Assembly (NCBI RefSeq): GCF_020697055.1
Contig: NZ_JAJFBP010000015.1
Span: forward strand, 1-64,000
Length of the DNA stretch: 64,000 nt
Direction of reading: 5' to 3'
Source: Panacagrimonas sp.
GTDB lineage: Bacteria; Pseudomonadota; Gammaproteobacteria; Nevskiales; Nevskiaceae
Shown here one piece after another: positions 1 to 7,862 of this stretch (the stretch's first letter is position 1; every line of letters begins with the position of its first letter). The position numbers and the translations under genes are program-made. The notes under the pieces are model-generated. The model made no database searches, was not told where the DNA came from, and was given only the letters and a program-made list of their open reading frames with translations.

Positions 1-154
1 TTTTCATGTCCTGCTCCCCGGTTCGGTTTTTCATCGGAGACTGCTGCTGCCGATAGATGCAGGATGCTGTTTGCTGAAAGACGATACTTTCCCGACACCT
101 TGGGTTTTCCTTGGTTTTTCCTTGGTTCTCTGCCCAGGCCCCGCGGAGCGCTGA

Positions 155-1738
155 ATGCAGCTGGTTTTCAACGACTGCGTAATTGACTTGGCCCGCCGCG
201 AACTCTCTCGGGGTTCTAAGGCTGTCGCAACGCCTCCCCAGGTTTTCGACCTGCTCGCTTATCTCGTGCAGAGCCGTGAGCGTGTGGTCAGCAGGGACGA
301 CTTGATGAGCGTGATTTGGGCCGGCCGGATCGTCTCGGATTCGACCCTCGACAGCCACATCAATGCAGTGCGCAAGTCAGTCGGCGACAGCGGCCAGGCA
401 CAACGGATCATCAAGACGGTCGCCCGAAAGGGATTTCGCTTCGTCGCCGAGGTCAGCGAGTTATCCGCGTGCCAAGAGATCGCGGACGCCGTTGCCGAAC
501 CTGCAGCGGTGCCGCAAATGGACGCTCCGCTACCGACCTTGCCGACCAAACCCTCGATCGCGGTCCTGCCGTTCGTGAATCTCAGCGGCGACCCCGAGCA
601 GGATTACCTTTGCGACGGCGTCGTCGAGGATGTTATCGCTGCGTTATCGCGACATCGTTGGCTGTTCGTCGTCGCACGTAATTCAAGCTTCACTTACAAG
701 GGCCGCTCCGTCGATGTAAAGCAGGTCGGCCGCGAACTCGGTGTGCGCTATGTACTGGAGGGTAGCTGGAGAACTTCCAATCGGCGCGTCCGCATCACCG
801 GGCAGCTCATCGACGCAGCCACCGGTGCCCACCACTGGGCTGGTCGTTTCGAAGGCGTGCTCGGCGACATTTTCGAGCTGCAAGACCAGATCACCTCGAG
901 CGTGGTAGGGACCATTGCTCCGGAGCTTGAGCGTGCAGAACTTGAGCGCGCAATCCGCAAGGCAACCGAGAGCCTCGACGCCTACGATTACTACCTACGG
1001 GGCACAGCCCAGCTGCATCGTGGTACGCGCGATGCCATCGATGAGGCGCTGCCGCTGCTCCAGAAGGCGATTGAGATCGATCCCGGATTCGCATCGGCAT
1101 ACGCGATGGCCGCTTGGTGCCATTGCTGGAGAAGGATCAATGGCTGGATGGCAAACCCTTCGTTCGAGATAGCCGAAGGCATGCGATTCGCGCGCCGCGC
1201 AGCCGATCTCGACAGAGGCGATGCCGTTGCCCTCACGCGCAGCGGCCATGCCCTTGCCTATTTGTCCAACGACATTCCGGGTGGCATAGCGCTGATCGAA
1301 AAGGCACTCTCACTCAACCCCAATCTCGCCGCAGCCTGGTTCTTGGGTGGGTTTCTCAAGATATGGCACGGCGAACCAGAACTCGCGCTCGACTACCTTG
1401 GACGAGCGATGCGATTGAGTCCGGTTGATCCCGAGTTGTATAGGATGCAGGCCGGCATGGCCGTTGCGAATCTTCTCTTGGGCCGTCTAGACGCTTCTTC
1501 GTCATGGGCTGAGAAGGCGTTCCGGGAGCTTCCGAGTTTTCTGCTGGCTGCGGCAGTCCTGGCTGCAAGCCACGCGCTGGCCGGAAGGACGACCGAAGCG
1601 CAAGGGGCAATGAAGAGCTTGCGGCTACTCGACCCCAATCTGCGTCTCAACAACATCAGCGAGTGGCTGCCGATTCAGTTGCCGACGCATCTCGACACTA
1701 TTCTTGACGGACTGCGCAAGGCGGGTTTGCCAGGGTAA
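155..1738 (+). CDS. CadC-type winged-helix regulator with TolB-like and TPR domains
   Basis: 527 aa soluble transcription regulator. Residues 1-100 form an OmpR/CadC-type winged helix (PPQVFDLLAYLVQSRERVVS, then the recognition region ending IIKTVARKGFRFVAEV). Residues about 135-270 resemble the TolB/FlgO-like domain seen in adenylate-cyclase-associated CadC proteins (KPSIAVLPFVNLSGDPEQDY, YVLEGSWR). The C-terminal half is TPR-like helical repeats (LDAYDYYLRGTAQLHRGT onward). Unlike classical CadC there is no membrane segment between the domains, so it probably senses a cytoplasmic ligand or partner. The start has a GGAG-type site about 7 bases upstream. No neighbour gives away its target; it stands alone ahead of a decayed gene. 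Confidence 0.85.
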   Translation: MQLVFNDCVIDLARRELSRGSKAVATPPQVFDLLAYLVQSRERVVSRDDLMSVIWAGRIVSDSTLDSHINAVRKSVGDSGQAQRIIKTVARKGFRFVAEVSELSACQEIADAVAEPAAVPQMDAPLPTLPTKPSIAVLPFVNLSGDPEQDYLCDGVVEDVIAALSRHRWLFVVARNSSFTYKGRSVDVKQVGRELGVRYVLEGSWRTSNRRVRITGQLIDAATGAHHWAGRFEGVLGDIFELQDQITSSVVGTIAPELERAELERAIRKATESLDAYDYYLRGTAQLHRGTRDAIDEALPLLQKAIEIDPGFASAYAMAAWCHCWRRINGWMANPSFEIAEGMRFARRAADLDRGDAVALTRSGHALAYLSNDIPGGIALIEKALSLNPNLAAAWFLGGFLKIWHGEPELALDYLGRAMRLSPVDPELYRMQAGMAVANLLLGRLDASSSWAEKAFRELPSFLLAAAVLAASHALAGRTTEAQGAMKSLRLLDPNLRLNNISEWLPIQLPTHLDTILDGLRKAGLPG

Positions 1739-1936
1739 GTCAGCTCCGTGCCAGAAGCGATCCATCGCGAATGGCAGCTTTTGGGCCGCGAATCGAGCGG
1801 CTGATATGGCGACTTTGGGCTGATCATCGACCGTCGCGTTGGTGCCAAGCGTCGACGGTCGTGACTGCCCGCTAACGCGACGACCAGTTCGAAGCGCCAG
1901 CCTGCGCCCGGAGCGGACCCCGGCGAATGCCTAGGT

Positions 1937-2431
1937 TCAGGCCCCAGTTGATCCCTTCGGTCGCGCCTGCCGCTCCGTCTTGAACTTGGCGCCAAGCGAC
2001 GCCGCCACATCCTTGGGACCGAATGGCTCGCGGCAGGTCGGACACGTCAGCACGAGATCGGTCGTATGACCGCAGTGACGGTGAACGATCTCCACTGCTT
2101 TCTCAGCAGCCCGCCGCAAACCGCTCCACCGTGCTCCCACCCCTTCAGAGCGAGCAGAACGGGGTAGAAGTCCAGTCCTTTCTCGGTGAGTCGATATTCG
2201 TAGCGAGTCGTGTGTTCGGCCGTTGGGCGACGCGAGATCACGCCGTCTTCCTCCCGCCTTTTGAGGCGCGTCGACAGCAGATGCGACGAGATGCCGGTCT
2301 GGAACTGGCTGGCCTCGAACCGGCGTGCACCGAGGAACAGTCGGGGAGGATCAGACCGGTCCAGCGGTCTCCGATCACCGCCAGCGTGCGGGCGATGGGA
2401 CAAACCGTGCCCCCACTTCAGACCAGGCCAT
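1937..2431 (-). pseudogene. HxlR-family regulator, broken by three frameshifts
   Basis: Recognisable HxlR winged-helix repressor sequence runs through three reading frames on the minus strand. It begins MAWSEVGAR, shifts near 2403 into CPIARTLAVIGDRWTGLILP, shifts near 2340 into LFLGARRFEASQFQTGISS and on through TRYEYRLTEKGLDFYPVLLA, then shifts near 2130 into GARWSGLRRAAEKAVEIVHR and a C-terminal part with a CPTCREPF motif. Each junction needs a one-base gain or loss. The family is normally 110-160 aa in one frame, which the joined pieces match. Flanking genes are intact, so decay is more likely than poor sequence, but the read data would settle it. Confidence 0.8.
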
Positions 2432-2434
2432 TTT

Positions 2435-2459
2435 GATGCCTTCCATTATTGAAGGCATC
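2435..2459. promoter_or_regulatory. Inverted repeat, likely operator of the dead HxlR gene
   Basis: GATGCCTTC at 2435-2443 and GAAGGCATC at 2451-2459 are perfect 9-base arms around a 7-base AT-rich spacer. The repeat lies immediately upstream of the HxlR-like start codon (2429-2431). HxlR/MarR-type dimers bind such repeats and usually repress their own promoter, so this is a plausible autoregulatory operator left behind after the gene decayed. The role is inferred from position and symmetry only. Confidence 0.5.
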
Positions 2460-2536
2460 CCGTCTCACAGCCCGCGTCCTGGCTCAAGGAGACAGGTCGC
2501 ACGACGCGCCAGCCGAGAATCCCGGCGCCCGGGCCT

Positions 2537-2779
2537 CTAGGCCGGACCGCGCCGAAGCGCTCGGAGCAGACCGCGAAAGCTCACCCCTGCCCAAACCGCT
2601 TCGACGAGCACGAAGCCCCATTGCGCTCCGATCCACGCGACCACCGTGAGAACCGCGGTGCCGACGAAGTTGCACGCCAGGTACGCGACATCGGTTGCCT
2701 GCCATGCCCCTTGCTGCTGCCTGAAAAATGCGAAGAGAACGATGCAGGCCGAGACCAGAGAGATGACCTGAACGATCAT
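2537..2779 (-). CDS. Small membrane protein, CBU_0592-like
   Basis: 80 aa, almost entirely hydrophobic, with about three membrane spans (MIVQVISLVSACIVLFAF, then VAYLACNFVGTAVLTVVAWI, then WGFVLVEAVWAGVSF). This layout matches the small CBU_0592-like integral membrane family of unknown function. It starts 7 bases after the arsC stop codon and is the last gene of the minus-strand arsenic operon, but nothing in the sequence itself ties it to arsenic. It may simply be a read-through passenger. Confidence 0.65.
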   Translation of the reverse strand: MIVQVISLVSACIVLFAFFRQQQGAWQATDVAYLACNFVGTAVLTVVAWIGAQWGFVLVEAVWAGVSFRGLLRALRRGPA

Positions 2780-2786
2780 TCCTTCG

Positions 2787-3173
2787 TTATCCGACCGACT
2801 TCTGCGCTGCGGGAAGAATGTCGAGCACTCTCTCGGACGGTCGGCACAGGCGGGTCCCGCGTTCGGTGACGACGATGGGGCGGTTGATCAGGATGGGGTG
2901 CCGCGTCATGAAATCGATGAGCTGCGAATCCGTCCACTTGGGATCCGCCAGGCCCAGCTCCGCATAGGGAGTGCCCTTCTCGCGAATGATCTCGCGCACC
3001 GGCACGCCCATCGCCGCGATCAATGCTTCGAGCGTCGCGCGATCCGGAGGGGTCTTGAGGTATTCGATCACCGTCGGTTCGATGCCCGCGTTGCGGATCA
3101 TCGAAAGCGTATTGCGTGACGTACCGCAGGACGGGTTGTGGTAGATCGTGACGCGCATGGGGTGCGGACTCAT
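2787..3173 (-). CDS. arsC: Arsenate reductase, glutaredoxin-coupled (ArsC/Spx family)
   Basis: 128 aa thioredoxin-fold protein. IYHNPSCGTSRNTL carries the single catalytic cysteine of the glutathione/glutaredoxin-dependent ArsC class, and the C-terminal part has the family pattern ending RPSERVLDIL. It reduces arsenate to arsenite, which then leaves through a channel or pump. A second possible start (MRVTIYHN) lies 5 codons in, at 3158, and fits family length equally well; neither has a strong ribosome site. It follows the aquaporin gene by 24 bases. It is the only intact arsenate reductase in the operon, because the second type upstream is truncated. Confidence 0.92.
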   Translation of the reverse strand: MSPHPMRVTIYHNPSCGTSRNTLSMIRNAGIEPTVIEYLKTPPDRATLEALIAAMGVPVREIIREKGTPYAELGLADPKWTDSQLIDFMTRHPILINRPIVVTERGTRLCRPSERVLDILPAAQKSVG

Positions 3174-3197
3174 GTCAGGTGAGGAAGAGGATTGTCT

Positions 3198-3884
3198 TCA
3201 TGGACGCGAATCCTGCGACGCGGGCCGTTGCTCGCGCGGCACCAGCCAGCCGAACAATACCGTTGCAGCCGCCGCACCCACCATCTGCGCGGCGATGAAC
3301 AGCGGCGCGTCCGCCGGATCGATCCCTGCAAAGGTATTAGACAACGAGCGCGCCACCGTCACGGCGGGATTGGCGAACGACGTGGACGCCGTGAACCAGT
3401 AGGCCGCGACGATGTAGGCGGAGACCGAATACGGGACCGCCTCGGCCCGATACCGCAGGCCGCTGAGGATCACCAGGATCAGCCCGAAGGTCGCGACGCC
3501 CTCGCTCCAGGCCAGCGGCAACCCGGGTCTCGATTTGGTCGAGAACTGCAGGATCCCGACGTCGAACATCGCATGCGCAGCCCATACGCCCAGCACGGCG
3601 CCGACCCCCTGTGCCGCGACATACGCCGGCACCCCGCGCCATGGGAACAATCGGTTCGCGGCCAGCACCAGTGAAACCGCCGGATTGAAATGCGCTCCCG
3701 ATATCGGTCCAAACGTGAGGATCAGCGCAACCAGCGCTCCGCCGGTGGCCAAGGCGTTGGCGAGCAACGCAAGGGCCACGTTCCCGCCCGCCAGGCGCTC
3801 CGCCATGATCCCGGAACCGACGATCGTGGCGAGCAGCATGGCGGTGCCCACGCCCTCGGCTACCGCGCGGCGAGCCAGCGTCAT
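3198..3884 (-). CDS. aqpS: Aquaglyceroporin-type channel, probable arsenite channel AqpS
   Basis: 228 aa MIP-family channel with six membrane segments and both pore half-helix motifs, FNPAVS near residue 67 and FANPAVT near residue 170. In several ars operons an AqpS channel replaces the ArsB pump and lets arsenite (or methylarsenite) flow out down its gradient. Here it lies between a LMW-phosphatase-type arsC remnant and the glutaredoxin-type arsC, with no arsB or acr3 in sight, which supports that role. Its ATG overlaps the stop codon of the remnant (ATGA), indicating translational coupling to whatever precedes it. Confidence 0.88.
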   Translation of the reverse strand: MTLARRAVAEGVGTAMLLATIVGSGIMAERLAGGNVALALLANALATGGALVALILTFGPISGAHFNPAVSLVLAANRLFPWRGVPAYVAAQGVGAVLGVWAAHAMFDVGILQFSTKSRPGLPLAWSEGVATFGLILVILSGLRYRAEAVPYSVSAYIVAAYWFTASTSFANPAVTVARSLSNTFAGIDPADAPLFIAAQMVGAAAATVLFGWLVPREQRPASQDSRP

Positions 3885-3976
3885 TCGGCGTGGTCGTGGA
3901 TCTCGGCCTCGCCGAAGATCGAGCGGGCCGGATTGCCGGCGCAGGGGAACAGGACATCGTGGACACGGTCGCTCAC
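3881..3976 (-). pseudogene. Truncated N-terminus of LMW-phosphatase-type arsenate reductase
   Basis: A GTG start preceded by GGAGAA opens a 31-codon frame, VSDRVHDVLFPCAGNPARSI then FGEAEIHDHAE and stop. The CAGNPAR stretch fits the CX5R phosphate loop of low-molecular-weight phosphatase arsenate reductases, and HDVLFPCAGN matches their first strand. The rest of the fold (about 100 residues, including the later redox cysteines) is missing. The stop codon overlaps the aqpS start, so this short frame may now act only to deliver ribosomes to aqpS. Whether the peptide has any function is unknown. Confidence 0.65.
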
Positions 3977-4161
3977 AGCCACTTCTCCATCAGCGTCGCG
4001 GATGCACGGCACAGCCCACGAGATTGCGCGGTGCTGCGCACGGACACCGGTGCGCCGGGACGCTCGCGGCGGCCGCAGTCGAGTCGCTCGAAACAACCTG
4101 CCCGCATCGGTCGCCACGAGACGGATCTGTCCCACCCCCGGCGGACCGGATCGTCATCGCC

Positions 4162-4701
4162 TCAGCCGCAACAGCCTGGAGCGGCTTTCGGGCCGCAGGC
4201 CGTTTTCGACGGCGCCGCCACGGACGTCGACGTGACCGCCGGCGCACAACAGGCCGCTTCGGCGGCCCCCTCACCTGCCACCGGCGTGCAGGCACCGCCG
4301 CGGAGGAGTTCGGGTCCGTTGCCGCCGAAGGTCGGTGCGCCCGACAGCGTGCGGAAGTTCTCCCACGCGATGCCCTGGGGATCCTGCAGCCAGGTCTTGT
4401 CGGACTTCGCGTAACAGCAGGAGGCGCCGTGCTCCTGCACACCCGCCAAACCCGCCTGCGCGAAGCGCGACTCGAGCGCCGACAACTCGCTTTCGGAATC
4501 CACCTGCAAGCCCAGATGGTTAACGCCGACGTTCGAGCCGCACCGGTTGTGCGAAATGGCGAAATTGATGCGCGGATCCTCGAGCATCCACTTCGCGTAG
4601 TCGGGCTTCGTGACGCTCGGCTCGGCACCGAACAGCTTCGAGTAGAAACGGATGCTTTCGTCGAGGTCCTTGACCGAGACGTGGACGTGAAAACGGTTCA
4701 T
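4162..4701 (-). CDS. arsI: ArsI organoarsenical C-As lyase (glyoxalase fold)
   Basis: 179 aa vicinal-oxygen-chelate dioxygenase. His5, His62 and Glu114 align with the Fe(II) ligands of characterised ArsI, and the vicinal pair Cys95-Cys96 in GASCCYAKSDKTW aligns with its trivalent-arsenical site. ArsI demethylates MAs(III) and cleaves aromatic arsenicals using oxygen. The start at 4701 (MNRFHVHVSV) has GGAGA 7 bases upstream. The C-terminal tail is cysteine-rich (ACCAPA, ACGPKAAPGCCG), as in many ArsI/CadI proteins. The gene follows arsR directly. A cadmium-induced CadI-like role is the main alternative, but the ars operon context favours ArsI. Confidence 0.88.
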   Translation of the reverse strand: MNRFHVHVSVKDLDESIRFYSKLFGAEPSVTKPDYAKWMLEDPRINFAISHNRCGSNVGVNHLGLQVDSESELSALESRFAQAGLAGVQEHGASCCYAKSDKTWLQDPQGIAWENFRTLSGAPTFGGNGPELLRGGACTPVAGEGAAEAACCAPAVTSTSVAAPSKTACGPKAAPGCCG

Positions 4702-4720
4702 CGGATTCTCCGGTTCGTGA

Positions 4721-5032
4721 TCAGGAACAGACGCCGGGCGCGCAGGCACTTTCGGCGCAACAGTTCTCGGTGAGGTAGCCGACCAGGCCCTGCATGGCCT
4801 TGAAGTCGGGGGCGTAGTAGATGAAACGTCCCTGCTGGCGCGACCTGAGCAGGCCGGCGCGGCTCAGCTCCTTGAGGTGGAAGGACATCGTGGCCTGCGG
4901 AACCTTCAGCCGCGCCGCGATCTCACCTGCCGGCAGCCCTTCTGGACCGCGCTGGACCAGCAGGCGGAAGACGGCCAGGCGGGATTCCTGGGCAAGGGCG
5001 GACAAGCGGGCGACGGCGACGGCGGGCTTCAT
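4721..5032 (-). CDS. arsR: ArsR-family arsenite-responsive repressor
   Basis: 103 aa winged-helix repressor: ALAQESRLAVFRLLV, LKVPQATMSFHLKELSRAGL as the recognition helix region, then a beta-wing (SRQQGRFIYYA). The metalloid site is C-terminal, with Cys91-Cys92, Cys97 and Cys102 in ENCCAESACAPGVC. This is like the Acidithiobacillus type of ArsR rather than the R773 type with cysteines in the recognition helix. The start MKPAVAVARL was chosen because longer forms read through the operator and low-complexity sequence. It is the first gene of the operon. Binding of As(III) or MAs(III) should release DNA and induce arsI, aqpS and arsC. Confidence 0.92.
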   Translation of the reverse strand: MKPAVAVARLSALAQESRLAVFRLLVQRGPEGLPAGEIAARLKVPQATMSFHLKELSRAGLLRSRQQGRFIYYAPDFKAMQGLVGYLTENCCAESACAPGVCS

Positions 5033-5035
5033 GTT

Positions 5036-5052
5036 TCGATATATATCGATAT
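5036..5052. promoter_or_regulatory. ArsR operator
   Basis: TCGATATATATCGA (5036-5049) is a perfect 14-base palindrome, overlapped by a second palindrome ATATCGATAT (5043-5052), only 4 bases upstream of the arsR start codon. AT-rich ATCGAT-type palindromes at this position are typical ArsR-family operators. It would give autorepression of the whole minus-strand operon. Confidence 0.75.
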
Positions 5053-5421
5053 GTCGTGGCAAATTCAAGCCACATCGCGCGGCCGATGCGCGACCGGTAA
5101 GCGGATCCCGCCAGACGGGAACTCGGGAAGCAGGAGGGCGCATGACGCAAGACCGCCGCTGGCTAGCGCGTCGGCCACCACGCGGCAGATCGGGACTGCG
5201 CCCCGTCTCGTCGTTCAACGAATGCGGTAGTGATCAGTACCCGCACCAGAATTACGGTCCATAGGGCACTTGTCAGAGTCGCCGATTACGCGAGCAGCGA
5301 CACCTCTAGGTTCCGCTTCTCATCTTCGGACCCGCCGCAGCCGGGTCGACCATTCGATGTATTCGGTGCATCGGGTGTGCGGTGGCTTAACCGGACCTCT
5401 CCTCAAATTGAGAGAAGAACC
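5053..5421. other. Gap between arsR promoter and DUF1329 terminator
   Basis: No convincing gene. The stretch should carry the arsR promoter near the operator. The open frames that cross it lack family features and have shadow-like composition. Just beyond it, 5454-5486 contains two near-identical copies of a GCTTTGCCAGAG unit inside the 3' region of the DUF1329 gene. Confidence 0.5.
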
Positions 5422-5456
5422 AAAAAAACTGGCCCCCCATGCGCGTGGGGAGCCAG
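5422..5456 (-). terminator. Rho-independent terminator of the DUF1329 gene
   Basis: Read on the minus strand, CTGGCTCCCCACGC pairs with ATGGGGGGCCAG (stem of about 11 pairs with one mismatch, 5429-5456) and is followed at once by TTTTTTT (5422-5428). It lies about 70 bases past the stop codon of the DUF1329 gene, in the right orientation to end that transcript. Confidence 0.8.
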
Positions 5457-5525
5457 AGTGCTTTGCCAGAGCGCTTTGCCAGAGCGTAGGCGTCTGTTCC
5501 GCGCCGGACGACGCGGAAGCGTGAC

Positions 5526-6899
5526 TTACTGACCGAGTCGCGCGATGGCGCTCGGCGTCAGGTACTGGTTGTAGAAGTCGTAGCTCGGGTCGTATTCGGA
5601 CTTGTAGCCGGCCGGGCTGCGCTGCGCGTGGTAGATGCGCGTCATGCGGTTCGACTGGATGTCGTGGACATGACAGTAGTCCCACGACCAGGCCGGCGTT
5701 CCGTCGACGTTCTTGTGGACGTAGGTTCCCTTCTGCTGTCGGCCCGATCCGGTTTCGAACGACTTCCACACCTGGCCGCGGCGGTCGAACGTGATGCTCG
5801 AGTTGTACATGTTGTTGCGCGTGTCGATCCACACGCGCTTCTTGCCCACCGGCGCGCGCGGATATCCCGTCGGCTCGGTCTCGAACACCACGCACTCCGG
5901 GACCAGCTGGAAGTACGTGTCGTAGAACGTCAGGTTGCGTCCACCGCCGTGCACCTTCTTTTCCCAGTTCGGCGCATCGCCCTGCCAGTTCTCGGATACC
6001 GGCGCCAAGTGCGGCTTGCGCTCGATCATCTTGTAATTGCCCCACGTCAGCATCGGATCACCCGATGACCACGCGTCGGACAGGAAGAACGTCATGCCCG
6101 GAACGACCGGCTCGAAGCGCTGGTTGGTCGGGAACTGGCGCACACGCTTGAACGCGGGGAAGTACCCGTAGAGGTCCGGGAACTTGCGCTGGTCGTAGTA
6201 CCAGATCGACAGGAACGAAGAGCCCTTCACGTCGTTGGGACGCGTGAACCAGATCGACTGCAGGCGCAGCAGATCCTTGCGGTTGTTGAAGACCTTGCCG
6301 TCCGCACGCGCCTGGCACTGGAGCTCCGCCCAGATGAACTCGCGGTCGTAGCCGATACTGCCGTCCGGCGAGATGCTGGCCTCGGGAATCGCGTAGATCG
6401 AGAAGTTGTGCCGCCCCCAGCTCATCGTAATGTTGGCGAGCGCTTCCTTGGCTTCCTTGGGTTCCATGAACGGGACACCGCCGAGCCAGTTCTCGCCGTT
6501 GTCGGCGACCAGGTTGCCGTCCGCATCCCACTTCGCCCGACCCTTGTTGCGCAGCGTCGCTTCCAGATGGTCCTGGTTGTACATCGACGTGATGTCGCGC
6601 GTCGTCGGCACGATCTTGATGCGACGCTTCTGGTTCTTCAGGTTTTCGTACTGGATCGGGTCCAGCAGATCCTTGACGACGTCGACGTTGTTGGCGTCGA
6701 TGTAGTCACCGGTCTTGATCTTGCCCTTCGTGAACATTTCGATCGACATCAGCTCGTCCGGATAGGCCTTGCTGATCTCACCGCTCTGCGCGGCCACGGA
6801 CCACATGGGCGCCGTCACGCCGAGCGTTCCTACGCCACGGGCGGCCTTATCCAGGAACGCACGGCGGCTGTAGTCGAAGTCGTACTTGCGAATACGCAT
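5526..6899 (-). CDS. DUF1329 protein with twin-arginine signal
   Basis: 457 aa. The N-terminus MRIRKYDFDYSRRAFLDKAA followed by a hydrophobic GVGTLGVTAPMWSVAAQ is a good Tat signal (SRRAFL). The body is DUF1329-like (YPDELMSIEMFTKGKIK, MSWGRHNFSIYAI, YYDQRKFPDLYGYFPAFKRV, RVWIDTRNNMYNSS). Many DUF1329 proteins lie beside DUF1302 and RND/MmpL genes in steroid- and hydrocarbon-degrading bacteria, and are thought to be periplasmic or outer-membrane parts of lipid export or uptake. Here those partners are missing. The start at 6899 has GAGGAGAAG just upstream; a longer form is less likely. It stands alone as a unit with its own terminator. Confidence 0.8.
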   Translation of the reverse strand: MRIRKYDFDYSRRAFLDKAARGVGTLGVTAPMWSVAAQSGEISKAYPDELMSIEMFTKGKIKTGDYIDANNVDVVKDLLDPIQYENLKNQKRRIKIVPTTRDITSMYNQDHLEATLRNKGRAKWDADGNLVADNGENWLGGVPFMEPKEAKEALANITMSWGRHNFSIYAIPEASISPDGSIGYDREFIWAELQCQARADGKVFNNRKDLLRLQSIWFTRPNDVKGSSFLSIWYYDQRKFPDLYGYFPAFKRVRQFPTNQRFEPVVPGMTFFLSDAWSSGDPMLTWGNYKMIERKPHLAPVSENWQGDAPNWEKKVHGGGRNLTFYDTYFQLVPECVVFETEPTGYPRAPVGKKRVWIDTRNNMYNSSITFDRRGQVWKSFETGSGRQQKGTYVHKNVDGTPAWSWDYCHVHDIQSNRMTRIYHAQRSPAGYKSEYDPSYDFYNQYLTPSAIARLGQ

Positions 6900-7352
6900 T
6901 GCTTCTCCTCGAATGGTCTTTGAATCGTCTTCGCACAGGGGCCCGTCAGGCGCGAATGCGCGTGCGTCCGTACGAATGGAATGCAAGGTGACGCTTCGAT
7001 GGCGTCAGGCTCACATGGAGACCGTAAGCGGTGATCCGCGCTTCAACCCTACCCCCGAGGGTAAAACTGAGCGTGCGCATCGACGGCATATCGCGCGCTG
7101 TCGGCGCGCGGGTTGTGCTGGCGCGTCATGCTCCCGCCGACGTTCACAGCATCTCGCTCCAAGACGTCCCCGCTGGCTTTCTTATCAGTGCAGCGCCCCT
7201 CGGCTGATTTTCGGAGCGGACTTTCATAAGTGCGAGGTCCGGCCATCATCGAGCGGCGGGCTGCCCGCTTGTCGCGAGTGCTTCGCTCGGCAGAAGCTCC
7301 GCGCGGCATCGCATCGTCGTCGGAACACCCACCTGGATCATCGCGCTCGATC
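6900..7352. other. Divergent intergenic region
   Basis: About 450 bases between the divergent DUF1329 gene and the DNA glycosylase. It must hold both promoters. I see no convincing coding sequence, RNA gene or strong repeat in it; frames that cross it on the minus strand have arginine/serine-rich shadow composition. Confidence 0.5.
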
Positions 7353-7862
7353 ATGGAACGTTCATCCAGCTTTGCACCGGTGTCGGATCCCTCCGCGCGC
7401 GTGCTGGTTCTCGGCAGCATGCCGGGACAGGTGTCGCTGAAGGCGCAGCAGTACTACGCGCATCCACGGAACGCGTTCTGGAAGATCCTGGAAGGCGTAA
7501 CGGGTGTCTCGCCCACCGCGCCGTACCGCGTTCGAACGCAGGGCGTGATCGCGGCGCGCATCGCGCTGTGGGACGTCCTTGCCTCGTGCGTGCGCCCGGG
7601 AAGCCTTGACGCCGATATCGTCAGGGCCAGCGTCCAGCCCAACGACTTCGACCGCTTCTTCCAGGAGCATCCGCAAATCGAGGTCATCTGCTTCAACGGA
7701 GCCGCGGCCGAGGCCGAGTACCTTCGACACGTCGCGCCGTTGCGGTTGAGCGCAGGAGCGCGGCTGGTGCGATTGCCATCCACCAGTCCCGCGCATGCGG
7801 CGATGACGTTCGAGCACAAAGCCCGGATCTGGCGCTCGGCGCTGCAAGGAACCGACTTCTGA
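7353..7862 (+). CDS. DNA-deoxyinosine (hypoxanthine-DNA) glycosylase, UDG superfamily
   Basis: 169 aa, usual family length. LVLGSMPGQVSLKAQQYYAH and PRNAFWKIL give the catalytic-loop region of the family 6 UDG/HDG group, and LPSTSPAHA is the second conserved loop. These enzymes remove hypoxanthine arising from adenine deamination and start base-excision repair. The start MERSSSFAPVSDPSA was chosen because homologues begin about here; the in-frame sequence upstream is low in family signal and no strong ribosome site separates the options. It is monocistronic, with a poorly defined gap on both sides. Confidence 0.85.
   Translation: MERSSSFAPVSDPSARVLVLGSMPGQVSLKAQQYYAHPRNAFWKILEGVTGVSPTAPYRVRTQGVIAARIALWDVLASCVRPGSLDADIVRASVQPNDFDRFFQEHPQIEVICFNGAAAEAEYLRHVAPLRLSAGARLVRLPSTSPAHAAMTFEHKARIWRSALQGTDF

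Noticed and set aside
1937-2431. Reading the HxlR fragments as one or two short functional genes
   Set aside because: Each fragment lacks part of the winged helix or dimer helix; only the joined frames make a full family member.
5454-5486. Two tandem GCTTTGCCAGAG units near the DUF1329 terminator
   Set aside because: Only two copies, short, and no clear role; too little to call a repeat array or CRISPR-like element.
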